NCBI GenBank assembly: GCA_019828565.1
Contig: JAHDYR010000022.1
Location: 124,001 to 188,000, forward strand
Direction of reading: 5' to 3'
Length of the DNA: 64,000 nt
Source of the DNA: Carpediemonas membranifera
Taxonomy: Eukaryota; Fornicata
Below the pieces are notes generated by a model, which saw only the letters and a list, made by a program, of their open reading frames with translations, ran no database searches and had not been told where the DNA came from. A program made the position numbers and the translations under genes. This document shows, in pieces, positions 47,531 to 56,688 of this stretch. Within the stretch, counting starts at the first letter, position 1; each line of letters starts with the position of its first letter.

Positions 47531-48658
47531 CTACGGCAGACCCGGCCCAGGCAGAGTAGCGCCTCCCGCCACGACAGGTCCCAGCGCTCTTGGCTCTGGA
47601 ACGACGCTGAGGCCATTGATAGCGTCTATAGGCCGTCTAGACTCGGCTGATTCCGATCTCTCATCGAGATCGACAGAATGACCGTCCCGCTCGAAAGAAA
47701 CGGCATCATCGTCCGGGAACTGCGCCACATACACCTCAGCGATCGTGTGGAGCAGACAGCAGCACGCCATGCCGAGCTGGACCGCCCCCTTCTTCGTCGG
47801 CCGGGCCATGTGAAGCGGGTAAACCTGTGCGGACTTTCCCTGACGCTCAATGGCGATGGTGCTCTGAGGGCCCTGGGGAGAGACGGTGAACTGCCCGAAT
47901 ATGTCCAGCTTCTTCTGCAGCACGGATATCAGGAAGGCTACGACTCCGAGGGCGGCGCTAGTCTCGGCCCAATCATTTGATGACAGTGTTATGCCGCAAA
48001 TGGTGGCGTGTGTGCTGCAGTCAACGATCGGGAATAGCGCCAGGGTCGCGTCTTCTCTTAGCGAGGCCAGCATAGTGCTCAGGTTGGTCGACACGGCTGC
48101 ATGGAGACGCGCAGCCTCACAGGCGGCGTCGGCCTCCCTCTGAGCCTCGTTCATCGCCCTCCACCGTTCCTCAGTGTCTGCTGTGGTCTTTTCAGCCTCA
48201 GCCCTGACCTCCGCCAGTGTCCGACGCAGCTTGTGGAGCTCGGCCTGGACTGACTGGAACTCGGCCATTGCCTGGGACTCCTCCAGCTCCAGGGCAGTAA
48301 GATCAGGCGGGGGCGGGGGTGTGACGGTTGACAGCTGGTCTATGGCCTCGTTGTAGCGTCCTGTCTCTCGTGTGGTGCGCTGTATATCCAGAATGATGCT
48401 GCCTGCAAGGCTTTCGAAGCATCTTTCGCACAACGGCATCGCCTCGGTGCTGCTCTCGGTCATAGGCTCGTTAGTACACATTGTAGAATAAAAGTTCATC
48501 GTTTCGCTGTCATCGATCGCATCAAGAGCAAAGGGAGGAGACTCATCCCCGCTAAGGTCCACGTCTTCCTCCATAGAGGCTGCAGAACCCAAGTTGATCG
48601 ATAGTTCTAGGTCACTCTCGGACAATGGATTTCCACAGCTGATACAAGTGAACTCCAT
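47531..48658 (-). CDS. ATG6: Atg6/Beclin-1-like autophagy protein
   Basis: Atg6/Beclin is the scaffold of the class III PI3-kinase complex that starts autophagosome formation. The 375-residue product starts at the ATG at 48658 (MEFTCISCGNPL). An N-terminal CxxC pairs with PLCERCFESLAGSI, as in the family. A coiled coil follows (ELEESQAMAEFQSVQAELHK; LRRTLAEVRAEAEKTTAD). The C-terminal evolutionarily conserved domain follows, with THATICGITLSSNDWAETSA, LGVVAFLISVLQKKL and FGQFTVSPQGPQSTIAI. The order and spacing match Beclin, but the C-terminal domain is divergent. Autophagy is reduced in parasitic relatives, so retention is notable. Confidence 0.8.
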   Translation of the reverse strand: MEFTCISCGNPLSESDLELSINLGSAASMEEDVDLSGDESPPFALDAIDDSETMNFYSTMCTNEPMTESSTEAMPLCERCFESLAGSIILDIQRTTRETGRYNEAIDQLSTVTPPPPPDLTALELEESQAMAEFQSVQAELHKLRRTLAEVRAEAEKTTADTEERWRAMNEAQREADAACEAARLHAAVSTNLSTMLASLREDATLALFPIVDCSTHATICGITLSSNDWAETSAALGVVAFLISVLQKKLDIFGQFTVSPQGPQSTIAIERQGKSAQVYPLHMARPTKKGAVQLGMACCCLLHTIAEVYVAQFPDDDAVSFERDGHSVDLDERSESAESRRPIDAINGLSVVPEPRALGPVVAGGATLPGPGLP

Positions 48659-48764
48659 GCTCAAGCATATGGTTCGATAGTATTGTCGGATTTGCGCACG
48701 ATCTCCCAAACCTGCCCGTAAACCACGCTTGCCTCGAGCTAGTCCATTTACTACCAACCACCGT

Positions 48765-49904
48765 TCATCCCAAGTCCAGTCGATCCATGACGAACCTCAC
48801 TAGTCTGCTCGTGGCGTCATCATCTGTACAGAACTGATGGGGGATGTCCCTCCCCAGGGCCTGTTCTGCCCCGAAAGTCATGGCCTGGTCTCCGGCAGTC
48901 TGGGCGATGACCTGGTCGACCCCCGCCCTGTGGGTCTGGGTGGCCCATTTATCGTGGGCGCTGTAAAGAAACGTGTGCCGACAGACAGCCAGGGCCGCCT
49001 CGAGTTGGGCTGATGGAAGCTGATTGATCTCGTCAATTTCGTTATGGATCAAGTGCAGGATGTTTGAAATGGATCGGGGTTGCATGAGCATGCGGGCAGT
49101 CACACCGATGCTGTGGCGGTTGTACTTAGACGCCGCAGCACTCTCGTGGGTGCTGTTGAGAGCCTTGACGGCCAGCTGGAGCCTGGTCTCTGAAGGGAGC
49201 ACTTTAAGGGTCGACCGGGCGGCCAGACTCATGAGAGTCCGCAGCAGTGCGTTCTCAGCCCACAGCAGAGGGCCACTGCACCCTGCCCTGACCTCCATGA
49301 TGGCTGGGTGGAGCAGGACGTTGTGACTGAGTTTGAATGTGACTCCGAGGTCGGCCGAGAGAGTTTCGAGCAGGGCGGTGAGTCGGGTGACGACAGATAG
49401 GTTGACGTAGCAGCCCATGGAGTGTGACAGCAGGGATACGGCGACGGTGGGGGCCGTAGTCCACCTTGGGACGCACTCGCGAAGGATGGCTTCGATGATG
49501 CTCAGCTTGTTTGATATAATGTCGCCAAGGTCAATATGATAGTTCCGGGTGCTCTCAGTGATGATTCCAAGGTTGTGGCCGAGGTGGGAGGAGCCAAACA
49601 CCCGGACACCCTTGGTGGAGAGGCGACGCTGGAGGTCCTCGAGGAAAAGCTCATAGAAGTTGACGATGCCGGGATTGCCCGGGGAGAAGAACAGGACATC
49701 TGTTACAGGTGCTGCATCGTCTGCAAGGGACGAGAAATCAAGGACATCGACCTCATCTATCATGCGGAAGAAATCGTTCGGTTCCCACAGAGGGATGGTG
49801 TTCTGGGAGGCAGCAACAGGCTTCTTCTGCTTAAATGCAGACTTACTGCCGGGTGCTGCATCAATACCTGCCGTGCTAGCTTCCCTGGTGCTGTTTGCTG
49901 GCAT
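48765..49904 (-). CDS. LDAH-like lipid-droplet alpha/beta hydrolase
   Basis: The protein has 379 residues from the ATG at 49904; the frame reaches 49934 from a GTG. Family features of lipid-droplet-associated serine hydrolase are seen in order. These are VLFFSPGNPGIVNFYELF (oxyanion strand), RVFGSSHLGHN, the nucleophile elbow LLSHSMGCYVNL with Ser in SxSxG form, and a late YSAHDKWATQ with a possible catalytic His/Asp. The usual GHSxG is SHSMG here. A lipid ester substrate is inferred. It lies head to tail with the Atg6-like gene, on the same strand, about 107 bp apart. Confidence 0.78.
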   Translation of the reverse strand: MPANSTREASTAGIDAAPGSKSAFKQKKPVAASQNTIPLWEPNDFFRMIDEVDVLDFSSLADDAAPVTDVLFFSPGNPGIVNFYELFLEDLQRRLSTKGVRVFGSSHLGHNLGIITESTRNYHIDLGDIISNKLSIIEAILRECVPRWTTAPTVAVSLLSHSMGCYVNLSVVTRLTALLETLSADLGVTFKLSHNVLLHPAIMEVRAGCSGPLLWAENALLRTLMSLAARSTLKVLPSETRLQLAVKALNSTHESAAASKYNRHSIGVTARMLMQPRSISNILHLIHNEIDEINQLPSAQLEAALAVCRHTFLYSAHDKWATQTHRAGVDQVIAQTAGDQAMTFGAEQALGRDIPHQFCTDDDATSRLVRFVMDRLDLG

Positions 49905-50219
49905 GGCGGAGGGCGACAACCAGCCCTGACCCACAGACTGTCCCAGATTTAGCAGTCAGTCGATGGTCATAGAACGGTCATCACCAAGGTCAATAACGCC
50001 GGTAGTGGCCCAATTCGCCTGATTGGCTTTAGAGTCACGCCAGCCTACCTCCTCGAGTGCGAGGTCGACTGTGTCGCTGGCGTCCCGAGCTTGTTGCTCT
50101 ATGACGTCTGGTTACCCTTGCCTAGTCACGTTATGTCACCTCACGTAACATATAATTCGCCGGTCTTGATCAGGGTCCCTGTTGCTGAATCCCACTCACC
50201 AAGCAACAAGCGATCATTC

Positions 50220-50945
50220 ATGGACAAAGTTAAGATCACTGCTGACATGATGAATCAGTTCAGTTGCAGCGGCGACTGCGCCAGCTGCTCTTCTAACGCG
50301 TGTGGAAGCAAGCCAAAGCCTGCTTTTGCCACCGCTGGCTGCAGCTGTGGCGGGGATTGCTCCTCATGCTCTGGCAACTGCGGTGGAGCCGATGGCGCCA
50401 CTTCTTGCTCTGGCAGCTGCTCCACGTGCACATCCAAGTGCGACGCCAAGGCTCCTGCCGACTCAAACGTCTGCCCCACTTGTGGCCAGCTCCTCAGGCC
50501 CATCGAGAAGCGCCACCTTCCCACCAATCTCGAGACCGGCGACGACATAGCCGTCAGGGACTCGAAGCACCTTGTATGTTGGCCTGCCGACCTCATGCAC
50601 GCTGATGCCGACAGTGCTGCGTTTGCTGGAGCAACCCTTTACATCGTCTCTGTGTCTGCCCTCGCCGCCATGGGGTCTGTCGCCGCCATCGCCAAGGGCA
50701 GCCCCATGCTCCTGGCTGCAGTCTACCCCGGCACCGAGGAGGCTCTGAGGGAGCAGCTGGCCGAGGTGTTCGAGAAGAACGAGATTGCAAAGGCCGTTGT
50801 TGTCCGCACCAACCTCAAGTTCGACACCGGCATCGTCAGCGTCTTCAACTTCGCTGTCGATGAGGTCGGGCTGGCTGGTCTGGCCGACCTCGAGGAGATC
50901 GTGGTGACTCCCGCGGGCGAGGTCGAGAGCGTCCAAGAGCTCTGA
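50220..50945 (+). CDS. Cys-rich protein with three CSGxC clusters
   Basis: The protein has 241 residues from the ATG at 50220. Residues 15-85 hold three related clusters: CSGDCASCSSNACG, CSCGGDCSSCSGNCG and CSGSCSTCTSKC. A CPTCG knuckle follows. The spacing suggests metal or Fe-S binding. The C-terminal 150 residues form an ordinary mixed alpha/beta domain (YIVSVSALAAMGSVAAI; REQLAEVFEKNEIAKAVVV). Anamorsin was considered because of the Cys motifs, but its domain order is reversed and its signature motifs are missing. Function is unknown; a metal store or electron carrier is one possibility. Confidence 0.7.
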   Translation: MDKVKITADMMNQFSCSGDCASCSSNACGSKPKPAFATAGCSCGGDCSSCSGNCGGADGATSCSGSCSTCTSKCDAKAPADSNVCPTCGQLLRPIEKRHLPTNLETGDDIAVRDSKHLVCWPADLMHADADSAAFAGATLYIVSVSALAAMGSVAAIAKGSPMLLAAVYPGTEEALREQLAEVFEKNEIAKAVVVRTNLKFDTGIVSVFNFAVDEVGLAGLADLEEIVVTPAGEVESVQEL

Positions 50946-51098
50946 GCGCTGGCCCGGAGGATGTTAAGGGGCGTCTAGTGAGGCGGCCAGGGCTCTCAGA
51001 CGGCACAAGCATGCTGTTTGACGTGTGAGTCTGAAGATTTGATTGTGTTTAAAGTGCGTCGATCGTCCATCATACATACATGCTTTACAACCATGGTG

Positions 51099-52349
51099 CT
51101 ACGACCTCTTTTGGTCTCCAACGGTGATGCTAGGCATCCCGACATCCCGCATGACCTTGGCTAACTTGCAGCACTGGGCGAAGTTCAAACACAGTATAGG
51201 CTTAGCGTGTGCCCCGGGCGTGGTCCTGACTTCAATGCCGATCTTCGCAATCCTCGCGGCTGCAGGAGCTCTGAAGGTGAACACACCATAGAGCCTCCTC
51301 AGGCACTGGGAGAGCGTGCTCATCATGCGGTGAAGCATGTCTGCCGTGTCGAGCTCGAGCAGTTCGTCCGGGAAGGAGAGGACGGCTGAGCTGTTGACCA
51401 CGAGGTTGTCGATGAGAGACGCGTTGGCCGCCACAGCAAGAGCGAGTGCCTCTAACAGATGCAGCCTGACTGTCGGCAGTGCCCTAATTGCCAGGACAAG
51501 GAACACCCTGACCGCAGCCTCGAGCTTGGGTACCTCTGCCAGCTGAGTCATTACTCGGTTGAGACAGGCTCGCTCGCCAGTCGCCCGAACCCAGTAAATC
51601 TTGAGCAGTTCGGCCCCGGTGCGCTTGTTGGTCACCACGGCGCCAAGGAACTGGTCTGAAATCGCGAATGTTGTGGGGACACCAAGAGCATCCTCGACAA
51701 ACTCGGAAATGTCGTCGGCGAGGTCTTTCTGCTCCTCAAGGGTGATATCCGCGCAGTCGTCGGCCAGCTTCTTGTACACGATGCACTCGTCCGGCTCGCC
51801 TTTCAGCACTAGTCCCATAGCACTGGAGTCGACCATGACGAGGGTAAACCGGTCATCCACAGCACTGGGGTAGTCCGGCTGGCCCTCTTTCGGGTTGAAG
51901 GCAAGGGGAATAAGCTTCTGCACAGCCCTGCAACCCTCGCCGACTGAGCTGGCAGAGGGGGCGAATTCGGTCAGCAGCTGACGCCCTTCAGAGGAGATTG
52001 GGGTCGGCTTCGCTGCAGGCACTTTGTTTGAACGGGCATGGGGTTCCTTGTGTGTGTTTTTGTTGTTTGGTGTGGGATGGTGGCGGACAGTGATGGTATT
52101 GAAGGTGTTGCCCGCTGGAGTAGTTTCGACACGCTGCGTCTCGTCAAAAACCACTTTGTTTTGGCCGTTCTCGGGGTAAAGAAAGGCATAGAGGTACTTT
52201 CCAGGCTTCAAGTGAACCTTCGCGCTGTATTTCCCCGCCGGCTTGATGTAGCGCATGGAAATGGCCTTGGCTTCATCCCAGTTGCACCATGTGCCGTAAA
52301 CAAACATGTTCGAGACCCGTTTGTGTTCAAAAGTGATAGTTATGTCCAT
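51099..52349 (-). CDS. AMPK-type glycogen-binding (CBM48) domain protein
   Basis: The protein has 416 residues. The first 85 match the CBM48/AMPK-beta glycogen-binding fold: MFVYGTWCNWDEAKAISM, then KPAGKYSAKVHLKPGKYLY and AFLYPENGQNKVVFDET. The AMPK-beta G-S-F-x-x-W is replaced by G-T-W-C-N-W. A Pro/Lys-rich linker precedes a C-terminal 270 residues that I do not recognise. They look like a globular alpha/beta domain (FTLVMVDSSAMGLVLKG; LADDISEFVEDALGVP) with hydrophobic helices. Targeting to polysaccharide stores or a regulatory role is inferred for the N-terminus only. Confidence 0.75.
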   Translation of the reverse strand: MDITITFEHKRVSNMFVYGTWCNWDEAKAISMRYIKPAGKYSAKVHLKPGKYLYAFLYPENGQNKVVFDETQRVETTPAGNTFNTITVRHHPTPNNKNTHKEPHARSNKVPAAKPTPISSEGRQLLTEFAPSASSVGEGCRAVQKLIPLAFNPKEGQPDYPSAVDDRFTLVMVDSSAMGLVLKGEPDECIVYKKLADDCADITLEEQKDLADDISEFVEDALGVPTTFAISDQFLGAVVTNKRTGAELLKIYWVRATGERACLNRVMTQLAEVPKLEAAVRVFLVLAIRALPTVRLHLLEALALAVAANASLIDNLVVNSSAVLSFPDELLELDTADMLHRMMSTLSQCLRRLYGVFTFRAPAAARIAKIGIEVRTTPGAHAKPILCLNFAQCCKLAKVMRDVGMPSITVGDQKRS

Positions 52350-52683
52350 GCTTCCGTGTTTAGCCCCACAGCTGTGCCACTGAGGAGACTGGTCGCGTGT
52401 TGTCGACTTTGACCGACTTTGTCTCGCGTCTCCGACAAATGGAAGCGACTGCGAGAGTATGGAAACAGCGTTGGAGAGTAACTTTGACGGGTTGTGATAG
52501 CGTGTCTGTTATCCCAGCTTGAGGAATGAGGCCGTTCGATTGGGTCGGCGATGAAGCACGTCATCAGAGAAACAGCACCGCTTCGTCATTGGCCATGTGC
52601 TGGTTGCCCCCCCGACTATGTGTCTCCAGCCCGCCGTCCAGCATTTGGTGAAAACTGCGAACTGTTGACAAACGGCCTGGAAA
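52350..52683. other. Divergent intergenic region
   Basis: About 334 bp separate the CBM48 gene (minus) and the LRR gene (plus). No further ORF or repeat was seen; it probably holds both promoters. Confidence 0.4.
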
Positions 52684-54513
52684 ATGCAACGTCGTGAGAA
52701 ACGAACCAAACCATCAACAACAAGCAAGAGATCTTTTGTAGGAGCTCTAGGTACCGATTTACGTCTTGACGGGCGCTTCATTACTGCGGCGCGGAAGAAC
52801 TATGTCCGTTCAGACGTTCACGCCATCAGTAGAGAGCAATGCGAGCGACTTTCAAGTGCAATGAAGACCAATGGAAAGCTTCTGACAGAAATTACGCTGA
52901 ATGCACGGCTTGGTGTCAGTCTCTTCAACAAGGAAGAGGAAAGGCCCTCTCGTCTGCGCCCTTCGGCCACCACCACCCCAGAGATTCACCAGCCACGGCT
53001 CAGCAGTGCCCTAGTGCAGCCCATCTCCCATCTAATAGCGACCTCACCGCGGCTGCACGTTTTCCGGCTGTATGGAGTGCCGCTCACGCCAAAGAGCCTG
53101 GGCAGGCTCGTGAAGGCGCTGGCGAAGACAAAGGCGCTGAAGACACTGGCGCTGGTGGACTGCGGTATCAGCTCTGCCACGGCATCAGCGATTTTCACGG
53201 CGCTCGCCTCAGTCAGCACGGTCGAGGAGGTCGACCTTTCTCACAACCCTGGTATTGACGACACCGCCGTTGCCGCAGCAGCACACTGGATCACACAGCA
53301 TGCCGAACGAAGGGACATGGACTGCTTTAACATGGCGCTGCACACCTCAGAGGCCGTGGCGGACCAGCGCCACAAGGTGCACGGCCCCACCACCCTGGCA
53401 TTGTCTCACTGTGCTCTCACTGACGATGGCGTGGGGTTGCTGGCGTGCAGTTTAACCCGCGATGAGTACATGACGCATGTGGATGTTAGCGGCCACAAGA
53501 TGGTCGGCACTGCTGGCGCCAAGGCCGTCAAGGCGTGCCTCGCTGAGAACCGCACGCTAGTCCAGTTCGACATCACCTCTTGCCCTGTCTACGACTCGTC
53601 TACTTTGACGAGCATTGATCGCATGCTGGCCAGGAACAGACGGGTTTCCTCAAAGCGGGATAAGGCTGTTGAGCGGCGCCTGAAGATAGAAGCGGGCAAG
53701 GACCTCGCGACCAGGCCCCCTCGGCCGCAGACTACCAAGCCCCGAAGCCGTTCGATACCGCGAATCAGACCGAAAACTGCACCCTCGTCAGATCGTGTAG
53801 TGAGGCCCACGACAAGGAGAATACGCCGCCGGAGATCGAGTGCTGGCCAAGAGTCGGCGAACGCCAATCCGCCAGCCGACATCGGACTTCGTAGCCAGAG
53901 CCAGGGCCGCCAGACGCGCGTGACACATAACTCCCCAGACACAACGGCAGAGATGAAACGGAAGCTTGCTGCTGAAGCCCGTGCCCACAAGTTGACTCTA
54001 GCTGAGCTGGTTCGCCAGAAGGTTGCAGTGGGAGACCTACAGATGCAAGTTCTAGAGCTGACAGCTCAGAGAAACACCCTGGCCAGCAGGGTTGGGGAGA
54101 GTCTGGTCGAGCCGTCCTCCGTCCTGGGCCAGTCGGTCATCGGATCCGATAGGATACTGGACACCCCCGCTGGACACAAGGCAGTTGAGGCGCTGACATC
54201 GGCTGTTGAGAAGGTCAGGTCAATGTTGGAGACACCATCTCGGGTCACTGCGGGGCATGACAGCACAGCAGCCCCAGTTTCACCCAAGGGAGGCGACAGG
54301 GGACCAGTGTCGCCGTTGGGCATGCGACACCAGGCTCCGGCTCGGCCGACTGACGCTAGTGTTGGAGCTGGCACTGACATAACTGCGCTGTCAGAATTCT
54401 CCGATATTGAGGGGTCGCAGGTCGGGTCTGTGCAGGACTTCTACACCTCCTTGCTGGAAGCGGGGTCTGGTCGGGATCTCGTGAGAGAGGTGAACAGGCG
54501 GACAAGCAGATGA
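52684..54513 (+). CDS. CEP78: LRR (RNI-type) protein, CEP78-like candidate
   Basis: The protein has 609 residues. Residues of about 130-320 contain ribonuclease-inhibitor-type leucine-rich repeats. Examples are KALKTLALVDCGISSATASA, VEEVDLSHNPGIDDTAVAA, TTLALSHCALTDDGVGLL and TLVQFDITSCPV. In the middle, an insertion (HWITQHAERRDMDCFNMAL) resembles the break between repeats in centrosomal protein CEP78, which is common in flagellated cells. The C-terminal half is basic and Ser-rich, with a short coiled coil (LAELVRQKVAVGDLQMQVL) and a long disordered tail. The CEP78 assignment rests on repeat order only; a different LRR family is possible. Confidence 0.7.
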   Translation: MQRREKRTKPSTTSKRSFVGALGTDLRLDGRFITAARKNYVRSDVHAISREQCERLSSAMKTNGKLLTEITLNARLGVSLFNKEEERPSRLRPSATTTPEIHQPRLSSALVQPISHLIATSPRLHVFRLYGVPLTPKSLGRLVKALAKTKALKTLALVDCGISSATASAIFTALASVSTVEEVDLSHNPGIDDTAVAAAAHWITQHAERRDMDCFNMALHTSEAVADQRHKVHGPTTLALSHCALTDDGVGLLACSLTRDEYMTHVDVSGHKMVGTAGAKAVKACLAENRTLVQFDITSCPVYDSSTLTSIDRMLARNRRVSSKRDKAVERRLKIEAGKDLATRPPRPQTTKPRSRSIPRIRPKTAPSSDRVVRPTTRRIRRRRSSAGQESANANPPADIGLRSQSQGRQTRVTHNSPDTTAEMKRKLAAEARAHKLTLAELVRQKVAVGDLQMQVLELTAQRNTLASRVGESLVEPSSVLGQSVIGSDRILDTPAGHKAVEALTSAVEKVRSMLETPSRVTAGHDSTAAPVSPKGGDRGPVSPLGMRHQAPARPTDASVGAGTDITALSEFSDIEGSQVGSVQDFYTSLLEAGSGRDLVREVNRRTSR

Positions 54514-54607
54514 ATTGTCACAGTGTCTCGGATCAGAGATAATGTTATTAAATTCTCTTTACAAACTCTGTTGTACAAGTGAGCTTCAACGCCAACCGCC
54601 TCCAGCT

Positions 54608-55327
54608 CTACCAGAGGCTGTGGGTGACCTCGGCGGGGTGGGGCGGCCCATCGTAGCCCTTGGCCTTCCTCCACACGTCAGCCTCGCCCTCGTTGCCGAC
54701 ATTAATCACTCTGGCAGACATACTAAGTGGCGACCTGACTTGGGCTACCGAGTCTGGGGCTGTCTGGAAAAGGCGCTCAATGGCAACAACGGCCTGGCGA
54801 AACGGGAGCACGCTTGTACGCTTCATCTCATGCAGCGTGGCGTTCAGATCCGGGTTGAGAGGCAACTCGAGTTCCGCAAGCATGTTAGTAAAGGAGAAAA
54901 CGTCAATAGTGCCGTTGTCCAGGCTGTGAAGAGCTTCAAGAATCGACGCCTTCTTATCCCGGTCGCTGCTCTTGGGTGCTACAACTGGTGTAGTCGGAAG
55001 CTGTGACTCCATGAAGTTGTCGGGGACGGCAAGGGCTTTCATCAAGGCATATATGGTCAGACTGCTGTTCGGGGCAGTCCGGTAGATAAGCTCTTCCGCA
55101 GTGGACGTAACACGGACTCCAGCTTTGCGCAAACGATCGATAAATTGATGTTCATTGATCTGGCACGTGTCTAAAAGCTCAAACTGCTCGCATATGACGC
55201 CTCTGCGGCTCTGGATGTTCTTCTCCTGATCCCGTTCGGCATATTGGTATTGTGTGATGAATTCAGAAGTTTCTACGTTAATAGGAGCTGTAGAAGGCCG
55301 CGGGTTGTCGTAAATTGGTTCTACCAT
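54608..55327 (-). CDS. Hypothetical protein with EF-hand-like helices
   Basis: The protein has 239 residues from the ATG at 55327. Two segments look like helical pairs of EF-hand-like flagellar proteins without Ca2+ loops. They are FELLDTCQINEHQFIDRLRK and EALHSLDNGTIDVFSFTNML. No calcium-binding loop is complete. The C-terminus is Ser/Pro-rich. The start codon lies 3 bp from the left edge of the 19-bp block that begins the DIRS-like element, so the gene's 5' flank is element sequence. Confidence 0.65.
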   Translation of the reverse strand: MVEPIYDNPRPSTAPINVETSEFITQYQYAERDQEKNIQSRRGVICEQFELLDTCQINEHQFIDRLRKAGVRVTSTAEELIYRTAPNSSLTIYALMKALAVPDNFMESQLPTTPVVAPKSSDRDKKASILEALHSLDNGTIDVFSFTNMLAELELPLNPDLNATLHEMKRTSVLPFRQAVVAIERLFQTAPDSVAQVRSPLSMSARVINVGNEGEADVWRKAKGYDGPPHPAEVTHSLW

Positions 55328-55372
55328 TGTCCGCTGCAAGAAAAAATTGTCGAGGCACTCGGAAACAAAATC

Positions 55373-55443
55373 TGCATCAGCCGGGATTCGAACCCGGGTC
55401 CACACGATGGCAACGTGCGATGATACCCCTACACCACTGATGC
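55373..55443 (-). tRNA. tRNA-Gly(GCC), second copy
   Basis: It is identical to 4991-5061 over all 71 bases, same strand. It lies about 190 bp upstream of the gag-like ATG of the DIRS-like element and within the region shared by both element copies. Confidence 0.95.
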
Positions 55444-55635
55444 TTGCATACCGTCGTAGACGCGATGCGTAAGTACGCCTCGGGGCGTGGTACAGGCCCA
55501 GATGGACTACCGGCCATCTGGTACAAATATTCGAGAGAGATCGAATATTGCCAAATATTCGAATCAAATCTACGGTCCAGTTCAGACCAATTTTACCAAG
55601 GGGTTAAAACCCCATTCCCCGGTAGTTCCGAGAAG

Positions 55636-56154
55636 ATGGGCGACGCACAGCCCCCCGTGACACTGGAGAGCCTGGAGGCCCTGGTGCGGTCACAGGCTGC
55701 TACAATAGCATCACTGAGCGAGAATCTTGACGATGTCCGCACGAATGCTGAGGATGTACGCAAACCCACCAAAATCCCAGCAGTGCTCAAAGAATTCCAA
55801 CACCTGCGCGCCCTACACGGAGAAATCAAGTCAATCCTGGCTGACCCCAGCAAGGAGACGATTGCTGACATAACCACAGCCATTAATCTTGCCGTTGAAA
55901 AGCGCCTCGAGTTCCTCCGAGTCCTCGACTCTGCCAACGAAGAAGCGGCCGCCTACTTTATCGTCACCGCCGAGGACATATCCAACGTCAAGGACCTCGT
56001 CAAGGTCGCCGCCAAGGCCAAGAAGGCCATCCCTGCCACGCGGGCTCACACATCACACCGGTTCGCCAAGCGTCCCTTCCGAAACCACGGATACAACAAC
56101 CACAGATTCCAGAAAGCCTCGGGCAACCGCAATGCGGCCCCGGGGCAGCAGTAG
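55636..56154 (+). CDS. DIRS-like gag ORF
   Basis: The protein has 172 residues from the ATG at 55636. It starts MGDAQPPVTLESLEAL. It contains a coiled coil (RSQAATIASLSENLDDVRTN), helical middle parts, and a basic His/Arg/Asn-rich C-terminus (FAKRPFRNHGYNNHRFQ) that would bind nucleic acid. The identity as Gag is inferred from its position before pol. The first 14 codons also occur at 5254-5297. Confidence 0.7.
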   Translation: MGDAQPPVTLESLEALVRSQAATIASLSENLDDVRTNAEDVRKPTKIPAVLKEFQHLRALHGEIKSILADPSKETIADITTAINLAVEKRLEFLRVLDSANEEAAAYFIVTAEDISNVKDLVKVAAKAKKAIPATRAHTSHRFAKRPFRNHGYNNHRFQKASGNRNAAPGQQ

Positions 56155-56223
56155 TTGCCCAAGTGAGGTTATGCCATCCTCAGATATAAAAAGGCACCGT
56201 CTACGTTTTGAATACAGAGAAGA

Positions 56224-56688
56224 ATGTCACAAGAGCAAGCAAGAAGCGAAACAAGCCAGGACACATGGCACCTATTGTCCGACGCTCAGCCCGTCTCTGG
56301 TCCAGGTCAACGGACACACGTGGTTGGCTCAATGAGTCGAGCGTGGAAAGAGTGGGAGGCCATGGGGGCCAGCACGAGTGTCGTGGACTTACTCCGGCAG
56401 GGAGTCCCAGTACAGGACGGGCAGACGACGAACTCGTCGCCCAACGGGTCACAGGGCCCGATCACAGACACAATCAACGAGCTAATGGAGCTGCAAGCAG
56501 TGGAGCAGTGTGCACCGACAGAGGTAGCGCAAGTCTGCCCAATCTTCATGACGCTGAAGAAGAACCACATAGACTGGCGCCTCATCCACGACCTGAGGCC
56601 GGTGAACTGGTACCAGACAACCAGGCGATTCCGACTGAAGGGATTGACCGAGATAGCGAATGCACTGACCAAGGGGGCGTGGCTCTGA
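56224..56688 (+). pseudogene. DIRS-like pol, 5' part
   Basis: The N-terminal part of the reverse transcriptase is present: a TINELMELQAVEQC helix, FMTLKKNHIDWRLIHDLRPV and LTEIANALTKGAW. It stops at TGA because foreign sequence starts about here. The rest of the same RT resumes at 59452 in the same frame relation (VDLKSGYYQ). About 3 codons may be lost at the join. Confidence 0.8.

Noticed and set aside
50220-50945. Anamorsin/CIAPIN1
   Set aside because: Cys clusters are at the N-terminus instead of the C-terminus, and the twin CX2C signature of that family is missing.
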